A DNA stretch of 64,000 nt, from positions 186,001 through 250,000 of the forward strand of contig NZ_JAQSDC010000004.1 of assembly GCF_029945705.1 (NCBI RefSeq), given 5' to 3'. This document shows positions 20,219-29,426 of the stretch, one piece after another. The translations under genes and the position numbers were made by a program. The stretch's first letter is position 1. Each line of letters begins with the position of its first letter. The stretch comes from Methylotenera sp. Lineage in GTDB: Bacteria; Pseudomonadota; Gammaproteobacteria; Burkholderiales; Methylophilaceae. The notes below the pieces were generated by a model, which saw only the letters and a program-made list of their open reading frames with translations, ran no database searches and was not told the origin of the DNA.

Positions 20219-21094
20219 CTAACTGTGAGATTGATTTTGACGGAACACCGTGCGAGCCAATATATTGAGGCCAAGCACGAAGAGGGTAATGAGTAATGCG
20301 CCAGCCCATGCTAGGTGCTGCCAGTCTTCATATGGACTCATTGCGAATTGGAAAATCACAACCGCTAAACTTGAAATAGGTTGGTTCATATCGGTGCTCC
20401 AGAACTGATTATTCAACGCAGTGAATAATAGTGGTGCGGTTTCGCCGCTGATACGAGCAACGGCAAGTAATAGCCCTGTCAAAATACCAGTCCTTGCAGA
20501 CTTGTAAACGACATTCACAATGACTTTCCAGTAAGGGGCACCGAGTGCGGCTGCGGCCTCACGCAATGTACTAGGCACTAATGACATCATATTTTCTGTG
20601 GTACGTACTACTACAGGTATTACCAATAGTGACAGAGCAAATGAACCAGCCCAGCCAGAAAAGTGGTTAACACTATGTACGGCTACTTCATAAACAAATA
20701 GGCCGATGACAATAGATGGTGCTGATAGCAGGATGTCGTTAATGAATCTAGTTGTTGGTGCTAACCAGCCTGATTTTCCGTATTCTGAAAGATAGGTTCC
20801 CGCCAATATACCTACTGGTGTGCCGATGACTGTCGCGAAAAACACCATGTATAAACTACCTACAATGGCATTTAACAAGCCGCCTGAGCTGCCAGGAGGA
20901 GGTGTCATTTTAGTAAATACATCTAATGTTAAATGGCTAAGACCTTGGCTGAACAATGTCCATAAAATCCATACTAAGAATGTGAGTGCAAATATAACTG
21001 TACCAACAGATAAGCTTAGTGTCAGTCCGTTCACAAATTTACGACGCATGTAGCGCTTGTTATCAAGGCCTTTCATGACTGTTTCGCTTTTCAA
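20219..21094 (-). CDS. pstA: phosphate ABC transporter permease PstA
   Basis: One of the two membrane subunits of the Pst channel, 291 residues with six predicted TM helices and the permease loop around [14 protein letters not shown]. The start is a TTG at 21094 that overlaps the pstC stop (TTGA), with a purine-rich GAAGGGA about eight bases ahead; the in-frame ATG at 21076 lacks such a site, so I prefer TTG and translational coupling. Confidence 0.95.
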   Translation of the reverse strand: MKSETVMKGLDNKRYMRRKFVNGLTLSLSVGTVIFALTFLVWILWTLFSQGLSHLTLDVFTKMTPPPGSSGGLLNAIVGSLYMVFFATVIGTPVGILAGTYLSEYGKSGWLAPTTRFINDILLSAPSIVIGLFVYEVAVHSVNHFSGWAGSFALSLLVIPVVVRTTENMMSLVPSTLREAAAALGAPYWKVIVNVVYKSARTGILTGLLLAVARISGETAPLLFTALNNQFWSTDMNQPISSLAVVIFQFAMSPYEDWQHLAWAGALLITLFVLGLNILARTVFRQNQSHS

Positions 21095-22110
21095 GATTGT
21101 TTCCCTTCACGCAGTGATAAGCGTATCAATAACAATTTAGCCAGTGACAGCACAATAAATGTGATCACAAATAATGTTAAACCTAGTGTGATGAGTGATG
21201 AGGTGTAAACATCACCGACCGCTTCAGTAAATTCGTTAGCTAAGGCGGACGAAATCGTATTACCTGGCATCATAAGCGAGGCAGATAACTCATGCGCATT
21301 ACCAATCACAAATGTCACTGCCATGGTTTCGCCAAGGGCTCTGCCTAAACCTAGCATAATGCCGCCAACTACACCTGTTTTCGTATATGGAAGTACAACG
21401 TTCCAAATGACTTCCCAAGTGGTTGAGCCTAGTCCGTAGGCAGACTCTTTAAGCATACTAGGAACAATCTCAAACACATCTCTCATGACTGATGCTGTGT
21501 ATGGAATCACCATAATGGCGAGAATAAAACCTGCGGTAAACATGCCAATACCCATAGGTGGGCCTTGAAACAAAGTGCCGATTAAAGGCAATGCACCAAG
21601 ATTATCATTCATCCAAGGTTGCACGTGGTCAGCAAACAATGGTGCGAATACAAATAAGCCCCACATGCCGTAAATAATACTTGGGATACCTGCAAGTAGC
21701 TCAATCGCTACGCCAATTGGACGTTTAAGCCAATTGGGAGAGAGTTCTGTAATAAAGATAGCAATACCAAAGCTCACAGGGATGCCGATGAGCATGGCAA
21801 TTAATGCGGTGATAAACGTACCGTAAATTGGCACTACACCGCCGAAATCAATCGTAACTGGGTTCCATGCCGTACTTGTGAAAAAAGATGCGCCGAACAT
21901 TTTTAACGCGGGCAAGCTACCCACTAACAAGGTAATAATTATGCCAAACAGTAGGATGAAAACTAGGAAAGCAAAAAACATGGTGGTATAGCGAAACAGC
22001 TTATCTAGCGTCGCTCCAATGTTTTTATTTTGTGGACTATTCGGCATTGAAATTGATTCTCGAATGATGTGTTGTTCATTTAAAACTGCTGAGGGGGTAT
22101 ACATATCCAT
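21091..22110 (-). CDS. pstC: phosphate ABC transporter permease PstC
   Basis: Partner permease of PstA; 339 residues from the chosen start. The frame is open to 22161, but the ATG at 22110 has AAAGGA (22120-22125) nine bases ahead, whereas the upstream start would read MRLLTLINLN without a site and would run toward the intercistronic hairpin. An N-terminal cytoplasmic stretch of about 50 residues precedes the first of six TM helices; the EAA-type loop is near [14 protein letters not shown]. Confidence 0.94.
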   Translation of the reverse strand: MDMYTPSAVLNEQHIIRESISMPNSPQNKNIGATLDKLFRYTTMFFAFLVFILLFGIIITLLVGSLPALKMFGASFFTSTAWNPVTIDFGGVVPIYGTFITALIAMLIGIPVSFGIAIFITELSPNWLKRPIGVAIELLAGIPSIIYGMWGLFVFAPLFADHVQPWMNDNLGALPLIGTLFQGPPMGIGMFTAGFILAIMVIPYTASVMRDVFEIVPSMLKESAYGLGSTTWEVIWNVVLPYTKTGVVGGIMLGLGRALGETMAVTFVIGNAHELSASLMMPGNTISSALANEFTEAVGDVYTSSLITLGLTLFVITFIVLSLAKLLLIRLSLREGKQS

Positions 22111-22143
22111 TGTTACATTTCCTTTAGCAGTGTTTAAGTTGAT

Positions 22144-22184
22144 TAAAGTTAACAGGCGCAATCTAATTGCGCCTGTTAACTTTA
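22144..22184. promoter_or_regulatory. 19-bp perfect hairpin between pstS and pstC
   Basis: Bases 22144-22162 are the exact inverse complement of 22166-22184, with only CTA as loop; the core is ACAGGCGCAAT/ATTGCGCCTGT. It falls between the pstS stop and the pstC start inside the operon. There is no T run after it on the minus strand, so it should slow rather than end transcription, or block 3' exonucleases and protect the pstS message. Confidence 0.75.
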
Positions 22185-22225
22185 GTGACTACTTTTACTT
22201 CTTATTTTACTTTACTAATTTGAAA

Positions 22226-23275
22226 TTATTTAGTCCAAACAGCAGCGCCATCTTTGCTTTTTATGTTTGTTTTCCAGCTAGTTTCAATCAACTTTACGAC
22301 GTTGTCAGGCATTGGTACGTAGTCCAAAGCCTTTGCCATTAAAGCGCCATTGCTGTAGCTCCAATCAAAGAATTTAAGCACTTCAGCACCGTTGGCTGGT
22401 TTATCTTGTAGTTTGTGCATCAAGATAAAGCTAGCGCCAGTGATAGGCCATGTTGCTTTGCCTGGCTCGTTAGTCAAAATTTCGTAAAAACCAGGTGCTT
22501 TTTCCCATTCAGCGTATTTAGCAGCAGATTGGAAGCTTTCGATACTTGGTTTAGCAAACTCACCATCGCGGTTTTGCAAGCTTACAGTAGGTAAATTGTT
22601 TTGTTTAGCGAATGCATATTCAACATAACCAATAGAACCTTTAATACGTTGTGCGTATGAAGCTACGCCTTCATTACCTTTGCCGCCTAAACCAGTTGGC
22701 CAAGCAACAGAAGTATCAGCACCTACTTTGTCACTCCACTCTTTGCTTACTTTGCTTAAGTAGTTGGTGAATACAAAAGAGGTACCAGAACCATCAGAAC
22801 GGTGAACTACAGTAATTGCTGTATCTGGCAATGCTAAGCTTGGATTAAGCGCTTTAATTGCTGGGTCATTCCATTTAACGATTTTTTTCAAATAAATGTT
22901 AGCTAGCACTTCACCGTTTAGGCGCATTTCACCATCGGTAACACCAGGCACGTTCACTACAGGAACCACGCCACCAACTACCGCTGGGAATTGAATTAAA
23001 CCAGCTTTTTCTAGTTCTTCTGGTTTTAATGGTTTGTCAGAAGCACCGAAGTCTACTGTTTTATTAGTGATTTGTTTAATACCACCACCAGAACCGATAG
23101 ACTGGTAATTTAACTTAACACCAGTTTTAACATTGTATGATTCAGCCCATTTTGCATAGATTGGGTACGGGAAAGTCGCGCCAGCACCAGTAATGTCAGT
23201 TGCGAATGCGCTAGGGGCGAGGATAAGACCTGCTGTTAAAAGTGCTGCCTTAAGATTAAAGTTGCTTACTTGCAT
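22226..23275 (-). CDS. pstS: periplasmic phosphate-binding protein PstS
   Basis: Captures phosphate in the periplasm for PstCAB. The 349 residues begin with a signal peptide that ends in APSAFA before TDITGAGATFPYPIY (the mature start and first phosphate loop). Further phosphate contacts are in SIGSGGGIKQ and HRSDGSGTSFVF. It is the first gene of the pst operon, with a good Pho box and -10 element ahead and a stable hairpin after it. Confidence 0.98.
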   Translation of the reverse strand: MQVSNFNLKAALLTAGLILAPSAFATDITGAGATFPYPIYAKWAESYNVKTGVKLNYQSIGSGGGIKQITNKTVDFGASDKPLKPEELEKAGLIQFPAVVGGVVPVVNVPGVTDGEMRLNGEVLANIYLKKIVKWNDPAIKALNPSLALPDTAITVVHRSDGSGTSFVFTNYLSKVSKEWSDKVGADTSVAWPTGLGGKGNEGVASYAQRIKGSIGYVEYAFAKQNNLPTVSLQNRDGEFAKPSIESFQSAAKYAEWEKAPGFYEILTNEPGKATWPITGASFILMHKLQDKPANGAEVLKFFDWSYSNGALMAKALDYVPMPDNVVKLIETSWKTNIKSKDGAAVWTK

Positions 23276-23319
23276 TAATTTCTCCTGTTTGTTTCATGAG
23301 TAGGTTTAACTTGATGACT

Positions 23320-23353
23320 ATTCTAAAAATCAAATATGACAATTTAATGACAA
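23320..23353 (-). promoter_or_regulatory. Pho box and -10 element of pstS
   Basis: On the minus strand two TTGTCAT heptamers (23353-23347 and 23342-23336) stand 11 bp apart with TAAA between, the classic PhoB-binding arrangement. TAGAAT follows ten bases later (23325-23320), placed where the -10 of a PhoB-activated promoter is expected. A further TAGTCAT overlaps the -10 region at 23320-23314. Confidence 0.88.
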
Positions 23354-23378
23354 ATTGAAGAAACGCTAAAAATAAAAA

Positions 23379-23400
23379 AAGGGAATGCTAAGAGTCCCTT
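23379..23400 (-). terminator. terminator after pit
   Basis: On the minus strand AAGGGA (23400-23395) pairs with TCCCTT (23384-23379) and is followed by a long T run. It ends the DUF47-pit transcript just before the pstS promoter. Confidence 0.85.
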
Positions 23401-23426
23401 GTTAATTTAATAAGCTAAAGTTTTAG

Positions 23427-24428
23427 CTACTTTAAGAATGTGCTACCAAAATGATAGCTAATCGCTGCGATTAAACCCGCACAAGGAATGGTAAGCACCC
23501 ATGCCCAAACGATGCGAGATGCCAAGCCCCAGCGTACTGCAGATACGCGCCTTGACAGCCCAACGCCAACAATTGCGCCAGTAATCGTGTGCGTAGTTGA
23601 GACTGGAATACCGAGTGAAGTCGCAATAAATAAGGCGATAGCGCCGGATGTTTGTGCGCAGAAGCCACCAGAAGGGCGAATGCGCGTAATACCCATTCCC
23701 ATAGTCCGGACTATGCGCCAACCACCAAATAGTGTGCCGCATGCCATCGCAATTTGACAAGAAATGACTACCCAAAACGGCACATGGAAATCACCTTGAA
23801 TATAACCATTGGCATAGAGTAAAACGGCAATAATACCCATGGTTTTTTGTGCATCGTTACCACCATGGCCTAAGCTGTAAAGCGATGAAGATACAAATTG
23901 AAGTTTATTAAACATGCGTTCTGTAGGGTAAGGCGATGATTTTTCGTAAATCCACAACACCAGCACCATGAGGATGAGCGCGAGTAACATGCCGAATAAA
24001 GGAGACAGAATAATAGCAACAGATGTTTTAATTAGACCCTCTGCGACAATAGCGCCAGTACCTGCTTTAGCAACCCCAGCGCCTACCAAACCACCAACTA
24101 ATGCATGAGATGAAGATGATGGAATACCAAACCACCAAGTAATTAAGTTCCACGAGATTGCGCCGCTGAGCGCACCAAATATCACGGCGTTATCAATAAT
24201 CTCTTTAGAAATAATACCTTTGCCGACAACATTGGCAACATGTAGCCCAAAAAACAAAAAGGCGATTAAGTTGAAAAATGCCGCCCAAACTACTGCAGCT
24301 TGAGGTGTAAGTAAGCGTGTGGAAACCATAAGTGCAATGGAGTTTGCTGCATCGTGAAAGCCGTTCATGAAGTCAAACATGAGAGCAACCACCACGAGCA
24401 ATGCCATGATGAGGATTGCGTGATCCAT
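23427..24428 (-). CDS. pit: low-affinity inorganic phosphate transporter (PiT family)
   Basis: Metal-phosphate:H+ symporter of the inner membrane, 333 residues, about ten TM helices. The PiT signatures are duplicated: FDFMNGFHDAANSIA near the start and SLGHGGNDAQKTMG in the middle, plus SSSSHALVG and STTHTITGAIVG. It follows its DUF47 partner by 10 bp and ends in a terminator. It should work at ordinary phosphate levels, with Pst taking over in starvation. Confidence 0.95.
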   Translation of the reverse strand: MDHAILIMALLVVVALMFDFMNGFHDAANSIALMVSTRLLTPQAAVVWAAFFNLIAFLFFGLHVANVVGKGIISKEIIDNAVIFGALSGAISWNLITWWFGIPSSSSHALVGGLVGAGVAKAGTGAIVAEGLIKTSVAIILSPLFGMLLALILMVLVLWIYEKSSPYPTERMFNKLQFVSSSLYSLGHGGNDAQKTMGIIAVLLYANGYIQGDFHVPFWVVISCQIAMACGTLFGGWRIVRTMGMGITRIRPSGGFCAQTSGAIALFIATSLGIPVSTTHTITGAIVGVGLSRRVSAVRWGLASRIVWAWVLTIPCAGLIAAISYHFGSTFLK

Positions 24429-24438
24429 ATCGTGCTCC

Positions 24439-25095
24439 TTAAATACGCTCTAGCACGACACCGTGGATTACATCGGCTACATCTTCACAGCTATCAACCG
24501 CCATTTCAAATAAATCATAAAGCTCTTTAGATCTAATAAGTTTTCGTGCATCAGACTCTTCATCGAACAAGCGGCGCATTCCAGCTCGCATGACATGGTC
24601 CGCTTCACCTTCGATTGCACTAATTTCTTCACAAGTGCGTAAAATACGTTCAGCGTTTTTCATGTCAGAAAGCATATTCACGGCATCACGGACTTTTTCA
24701 GATGCGCGCAATAAAATTTGACCTAACGCTACCATTTCAGGTGTGAAATCGCTATGGCCGTAGATTTTAGAGCTTTGTGGAATATCTTCCATGTAATCGA
24801 TAATGTCATCAAGCGCCATGGCTAGTTCGCGAATTTCGCGGCGGTCGAATGGGGTAATGTAAGTTTTGTGGAGTGAGAGAAGAATTTCTTTGGTGTATTC
24901 ATCAGCTTGGGATTCGATGGCTCTGATTTCGGCAAAATGCTCTTCGAATTTGGCTGGGTCGTTCACTGCCGACATCATGGCAAGTACTTTGGAGCCTTTA
25001 ACTGCGCTATCTGCCAAGTTGTTAAACAACACAAAGTAATTGTCATTACGTGGTGATATTGCAGCCATTAATCTACCGAAAACAGCATTTGCCAT
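24439..25095 (-). CDS. DUF47 (PhoU-like) Pit accessory protein
   Basis: Helical cytoplasmic protein of 218 residues from the DUF47/TIGR00153 group, a distant PhoU relative. Acidic metal-binding motifs EIRAIESQADE, ALDDIIDYMED and ISAIEGEADHVM are visible. The gene lies 10 bp ahead of pit, which is the usual pairing; the family is thought to modulate Pit transport. No Pho box is visible upstream. Confidence 0.92.
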   Translation of the reverse strand: MANAVFGRLMAAISPRNDNYFVLFNNLADSAVKGSKVLAMMSAVNDPAKFEEHFAEIRAIESQADEYTKEILLSLHKTYITPFDRREIRELAMALDDIIDYMEDIPQSSKIYGHSDFTPEMVALGQILLRASEKVRDAVNMLSDMKNAERILRTCEEISAIEGEADHVMRAGMRRLFDEESDARKLIRSKELYDLFEMAVDSCEDVADVIHGVVLERI

Positions 25096-25267
25096 ACTTC
25101 ATTCTCCCAATATTTTTATTACAAATTTATTGCAATTTTATTTCAAATTTATTATTTCGCTATTTTAACCGCCCAAGATTAAATCCGCGAGCGCTAATGT
25201 CATAAATAACTAAATTTCTTACGATATAATCCATTCAAATTTTTACATTAGTTACTATAAAGAAATT

Positions 25268-25918
25268 ATGAATCAAAAAGTGCTATTTTTAACAGAGTTT
25301 CTCGGTACGGCACTGCTTTTGGCGATAGTCACTGGCTCGGGCATTATGGGCGACACACTTTCCTCAGGTAATGCTGCTGTAGCCTTGCTCGGCAACAGCA
25401 TTGCTACGGGCTGTGGGTTATATGTATTGATTACATTATTAGCGCCGATTTCAGGTGCGCATTTTAATCCAGTGGTTAGCATTATGTTTTGGCGTGAGGG
25501 GAAATTAAGTCTTTCGACACTCTTTAACTATGTTGTTGCCCAATTTATCGGGGCAATCAGCGGTGTTTGGCTTGTGCATATGATGTTTACCTTACCGCTC
25601 ATTCAAATCTCCACAAAGCCACGTATTGGTTTTGGTCTCTGGCTAAGTGAGTTAACTGCTACACTGATATTGCTTACAGTGATTCGTTTGGGTATCAAGT
25701 ACGCCAGCGACAAAGTTGCGTTGTTGGTAGCTTTAACTGTGACTGCTGGGTACTGGTTTACCTCCTCTACTTTTTTCTCAAACCCAGCGGTGACCGTAGC
25801 CAGAAGTCTCACCAATACTTTTGTCGGCATTCAGCCTGCGGATGTTTTGGTCTTTATTTCCGCGCAAATTGCGGCGGTACTGTTAATGCTTATTCTCATG
25901 AAAGTTGACTTTAAATGA
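25268..25918 (+). CDS. MIP family aquaporin/aquaglyceroporin
   Basis: Membrane channel of 216 residues with six TM helices and two half-helix loops. The first loop has NPV at 67-69 and the second NPA at 172-174 followed by Arg179 of the selectivity filter. The first NPA is altered to NPV. Its stop overlaps the arsC start (ATGA), so an AqpS-like role as arsenite exit channel is plausible, as in rhizobial ars operons. Other solutes such as water or glycerol remain possible. Confidence 0.85.
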   Translation: MNQKVLFLTEFLGTALLLAIVTGSGIMGDTLSSGNAAVALLGNSIATGCGLYVLITLLAPISGAHFNPVVSIMFWREGKLSLSTLFNYVVAQFIGAISGVWLVHMMFTLPLIQISTKPRIGFGLWLSELTATLILLTVIRLGIKYASDKVALLVALTVTAGYWFTSSTFFSNPAVTVARSLTNTFVGIQPADVLVFISAQIAAVLLMLILMKVDFK

Positions 25919-26331
25919 GCGTCACTATTTACCATAATCCATCCTGTGGAACTTCTAGAAACACCTTGGCCATGATACGTGCTAGTGGGGTAGAGCCTGA
26001 AGTGATTGAATATGTTAAGAATCCACCAAGTAGAGAGCGTTTAGTTGAACTTATGAATGCCATGGGTGGCAGTGTGCGTGCGATTATCCGCGAAAAAGGT
26101 ACGCCTTACGCTGAGTTAGGTTTAGATAATACAAGCCTATCGGATGACGCTTTGATAGACGCCATGATGCAACATCCGATTCTTATCAATCGTCCAATTG
26201 TCGTGACTAGCAAAGGCGTAAAATTATGTCGCCCATCAGAATTGGTATTAGATATTTTAGAAAATCCAAATATTGGTATTTTTACTAAAGAAGATGGTGA
26301 AGTGGTTAATGGGGCAACTAAAGTTTGTTAG
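25915..26331 (+). CDS. arsC: arsenate reductase, glutaredoxin-coupled ArsC
   Basis: Reduces arsenate to arsenite using glutathione and glutaredoxin. 138 residues of the thioredoxin-fold R773 type; catalytic Cys11 lies in HNPSCGTSRN and the NRPIVVT motif of the active-site cis-proline region is at about 93-99. Start overlaps the channel gene by 4 bp. No arsR or efflux pump gene is next to it, so arsenite would have to leave by the channel. Confidence 0.92.
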   Translation: MSVTIYHNPSCGTSRNTLAMIRASGVEPEVIEYVKNPPSRERLVELMNAMGGSVRAIIREKGTPYAELGLDNTSLSDDALIDAMMQHPILINRPIVVTSKGVKLCRPSELVLDILENPNIGIFTKEDGEVVNGATKVC

Positions 26332-27401
26332 CCAATGAACACGATATAACGCAGGCTTTGATTAGTGGTATTGATAATGCTAGCGCAGCGGAAAAAAATA
26401 TAAGTGAACTATTGACGCATATATTCAAACACGCTGCGCCACATAAGGCTGTGGTGGTGTTTGATACGCGTTGTGAGTTAGCGAGCGCTTTGACGCAAGC
26501 CTATAGACATTGCCTGCCAGATGCACATTTTGTGGATTTTGATAAACACACGCCAGATGCTGTATTAGCGGTATTGGCTGGTTTAGAAGCGTCAGACTTG
26601 GTGGTGCTCATTCAATCGACTAATTTCAGGCTGGAGGCTTTTCGTATTCGCGTTGAGCTTTTTAAACGCGGGCTCAAAGTCATTGAGCATCCGCATTTGA
26701 GTCGTATGGTGGGGGTCGAGGTTGGCTACTATATTGATGCATTAGCATATGACCCCGTATATTTTCGTGGAGTGGGTGAGCGCCTTAAAGCTATCATCAA
26801 TCAAGCGCAGTCTGGATGTATAGATAGCGGTGGTAATGAGTTTCCAGAGGCTCGTTTGATGATTGGTTCAGCTTTTGAGTCGGCCAAACTCAATGTGGGC
26901 GATTACAGCGAGATGCAAAATATAGGCGGGCAATTTCCCATCGGCGAGGTATTCACCGAAGCTCGTGATTTGGAGGCCGTGAATGGACGTGTGCGCATCT
27001 TTGCCTTTGGCGACACGCAATACAGAGTCAACCGCCCAGATAACCCCATCACTTTGATTGTTGAACGCGGACAAGTGGTCGCCACTGAAGATAGTACGCC
27101 GCAGTTCGATGCTGTGTTGGCTAATATTCGCGCTGATGAGCAAGTAGTTTGGTTGCGCGAAATCGGCTTTGGCCTTAATCGCGCTTTCAGCAGAGATCGA
27201 GCTGTGAGTGACATCGGCAGTTATGAGCGTATGTGTGGTGTTCATTTATCGTTAGGTGCTAAACACGGTGTTTACGGTAAGCCCAACTTTAAGCGCGGTG
27301 ACGGCAAGTATCATATAGATGTATTTGCCGTGACTGAACGAGTCACTTTAGACGAGCAAGTGGTTTATCTTGATGGTGCTTGGTGTGTTGGACTGGAGTA
27401 A
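26325..27401 (+). CDS. peptidase M29 (aminopeptidase)-like protein
   Basis: 358 residues read from TTG 26325, which overlaps the end of arsC; no in-frame ATG exists near the start, so the exact start is uncertain. The C-terminal half recalls the M29 aminopeptidase fold, with FPIGEVFTEA, ITLIVERGQVVA, a REIGFGLN stretch and CGVHLSLGAKHGVYG, which hold the Glu and His positions used as metal ligands in that family. The N-terminal half is a Rossmann-like domain. Assignment rests on pattern resemblance only. It is co-directional with the aquaporin and arsC and may belong to their transcript. Confidence 0.6.
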   Translation: MLANEHDITQALISGIDNASAAEKNISELLTHIFKHAAPHKAVVVFDTRCELASALTQAYRHCLPDAHFVDFDKHTPDAVLAVLAGLEASDLVVLIQSTNFRLEAFRIRVELFKRGLKVIEHPHLSRMVGVEVGYYIDALAYDPVYFRGVGERLKAIINQAQSGCIDSGGNEFPEARLMIGSAFESAKLNVGDYSEMQNIGGQFPIGEVFTEARDLEAVNGRVRIFAFGDTQYRVNRPDNPITLIVERGQVVATEDSTPQFDAVLANIRADEQVVWLREIGFGLNRAFSRDRAVSDIGSYERMCGVHLSLGAKHGVYGKPNFKRGDGKYHIDVFAVTERVTLDEQVVYLDGAWCVGLE

Positions 27402-27468
27402 TAAAGGGGTATCTTTTGCTGTATAATATCGGCTTTCAATAGCATCACAAATCAATGTAGAAACCATT

Positions 27469-28573
27469 ATGGAAGCCGAGCAACTCAATATCATCGCGAA
27501 TCGATTAGTCGATTTAGTCGAGCGCAACAACTCCCTTAGGGGGTATCTTTGACTTTGAGACTAAGTCTCAAAGGTTAGAGGAAGTAAATGGTCTCCTAGA
27601 AGACCCAAAAGTCTGGGACGACAACAAAAAAAGCCAAGAGTTAGGCAAAGAAAAACGTGCCTTAGAACTAGTCGTCAATAGTTTACTTTCTGTTGAAACT
27701 AGCTTAAGTGACAGCCGCGAGCTATTTGAAATGGCACGTGAAGAAAACGATGACGACACTTTACTCAGTGTGGATGCTGACTCGCAAGCAGTAGAAAAAC
27801 AAGTGGCAGAAATGGAGTTCCGCCGCATGTTTTCTGGCGAGCTAGATATGAATAACTGTTTTATCGAGTTTCAGTCTGGTAGCGGCGGTACAGAGGCGCA
27901 AGATTGGGCAGCCATGCTGCTTCGTATGTATCTAAGATATTGCGAACGCAAAGGCTTTAAAGTGGAAGTGCTAGAAGAGTCTGATGGCGATGTGGCTGGC
28001 ATCAAAGGTGCTTCAATCAAGGTCACTGGCGACTATGCATACGGCACATTAAGAACTGAAAATGGCGTACATCGCTTGGTGCGTAAATCACCGTTTGACA
28101 GTAACGCCAAACGCCATACCTCATTTGCCAGCGTACAGATTTTCCCTGAAGTAGATGACTCGATTCAAATTGATATTAACCCAGCCGATTTGCGTATTGA
28201 CACTTATCGCGCCAGTGGTGCGGGTGGTCAGCATATTAATAAAACCGATTCTGCTGTGCGTATTACCCATCTTCCTACCAATACCGTGGTGCAATGTCAA
28301 AATGACCGCTCACAACATCGTAACCGTGATGAAGCGATGAATATGCTTAAAGGTGCGTTGTATAACCTAGAGCTAAACAAGCGTAATGCAGATAAGCAAG
28401 CGCTTGAAGATGCTAAAACCGATATTGGTTGGGGGCATCAAATCAGGTCTTACGTGCTAGACCAAGGCCGCATTAAAGATTTACGTACCAATGTGGAAAT
28501 TGGTAATACGCAAGGCGTGCTAGATGGCGACCTTGACCCATTTATACAAGTCAGTTTGAAGCAGGGCGTTTAG
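27469..28573 (+). CDS. prfB: peptide chain release factor 2 (programmed +1 frameshift)
   Basis: Recognises UAA and UGA stops. The first 27 codons (27469-27549) end at an in-frame TGA; translation must shift +1 and continue from 27551 to give 367 residues, close to the 365 of E. coli. The domain order is normal: N-terminal helical domain, codon-recognition SPF in VRKSPFDSN, and catalytic GGQ at 252-254 in [12 protein letters not shown]. An internal ATG at 27731 is not the start. vapBC lies directly after. Confidence 0.96.
27538..27553 (+). promoter_or_regulatory. RF2 autoregulatory frameshift signal
   Basis: tagggggtatctttgac holds an internal Shine-Dalgarno-like AGGGGG, then CTT followed by TGA and C. 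This is the classic site at which low RF2 favours a +1 slip on CTT, making RF2 control its own synthesis. Confidence 0.95.
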
Positions 28574-28580
28574 CCTATAG

Positions 28581-28648
28581 TTGCAATCAAAAAAATCGTG
28601 CTATATACTTGTGCAATATACGCTTTAAATTTGTTGTATATTAAGGAG
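28581..28648 (+). promoter_or_regulatory. vapBC promoter and operator-like dyad
   Basis: TTGCAA (28581-28586) and TATACT (28604-28609) are 17 bp apart. AATATAC (28615-28621) and GTATATT (28636-28642) form an inverted repeat over the predicted start of transcription, fitting a VapB/VapBC autoregulatory operator. AAGGAG (28643-28648) precedes the vapB ATG by 8 bases. Confidence 0.6.
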
Positions 28649-28656
28649 CAAACATC

Positions 28657-28893
28657 ATGAGTATAAGCACCGTATTTATTAATAATCGTACACAAGCAGT
28701 GCGCTTGCCAGCCGATGTACGCCTGCCTGAAGATGTAAAACAAGTCACGGTGCGTGCTATTGGCAAAGAGCGTGTAATCGCACCGCTGCAATCAAGTTGG
28801 GATAGCTTTTTTACAAACTCAGCTCAAGCCACCGATGACTTTATGCAAAACCGCGCCACGCAGGCGCAAGCTAAGCGCGAGGCGCTAGAGTGA
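28657..28893 (+). CDS. vapB: antitoxin VapB (AbrB-like)
   Basis: 78-residue antitoxin. The N-terminal swapped-hairpin AbrB/MazE fold shows FINNRTQAVRLPADVRLP (about 8-25), typical of VapB/VagC; the C-terminal half, rich in Gln, Ala and charged residues, should wrap the toxin. It starts 84 bp after prfB and ends in a GTGA overlap with vapC, as expected of a toxin-antitoxin pair. Confidence 0.9.
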   Translation: MSISTVFINNRTQAVRLPADVRLPEDVKQVTVRAIGKERVIAPLQSSWDSFFTNSAQATDDFMQNRATQAQAKREALE

Positions 28894-29294
28894 TTCAATT
28901 TTTACTTGACACCAATATTGTCATCTACGTCATTAAGCGGCGACCTATTGAAGTGTTAAATGTCTTCAATGAAAATGCTAGCCGCATGGCAATTTCTAGC
29001 ATTACTTTGGCAGAGTTGATTCATGGCGCAGAAAAAAGTAGCAAGCCTGCCTACAATCATGCCGTGGTTGAAGACTTTTGCAGCCGGCTAGATGTATTGC
29101 CTTATACCGCAAAAGCGGCTTTTCACTACGGCAGCATACGTGCCGCATTAGAAAAATCAGGGCAAACCATAGGTGTAAATGATTTACACATCGCCGCCCA
29201 TGCGCGTAGCGAAGGCTTGGTGTTAGTAACAAATAATTTACGAGAGTTTGAAAGAGTGCCAGCCTTGCAGCTACAAAATTGGGTAGAAACTTAA
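28890..29294 (+). CDS. vapC: toxin VapC (PIN-domain ribonuclease)
   Basis: PIN-domain endoribonuclease of 134 residues, probably cutting tRNA or rRNA when VapB is lost. Start is GTG 28890. Acidic active-site residues are in place: Asp7 in LLDTNIV, Glu42 in LAELIHG and Asp98 in GVNDLHIAAHA, followed by VTNNLREFERV. The motifs are intact, so the toxin is expected to be active. The exact target cannot be deduced. Confidence 0.92.
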   Translation: MIQFLLDTNIVIYVIKRRPIEVLNVFNENASRMAISSITLAELIHGAEKSSKPAYNHAVVEDFCSRLDVLPYTAKAAFHYGSIRAALEKSGQTIGVNDLHIAAHARSEGLVLVTNNLREFERVPALQLQNWVET

Positions 29295-29426
29295 TAATTA
29301 CCAAACGCACTCAGCCTATAGCCAGCGGTGATGCACAAGTATTTGTAAGTATCTAAAAACACGATAAGTGATATTGAGTTGAAAACTGTTAAAATCGCTT
29401 ATTCGATAAAGTAATGAGAAATATAA

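Noticed and set aside
23458-23775. Overlapping frames inside pit on both strands
   Set aside because: Shadows of a well-supported transporter gene; no independent start signals.
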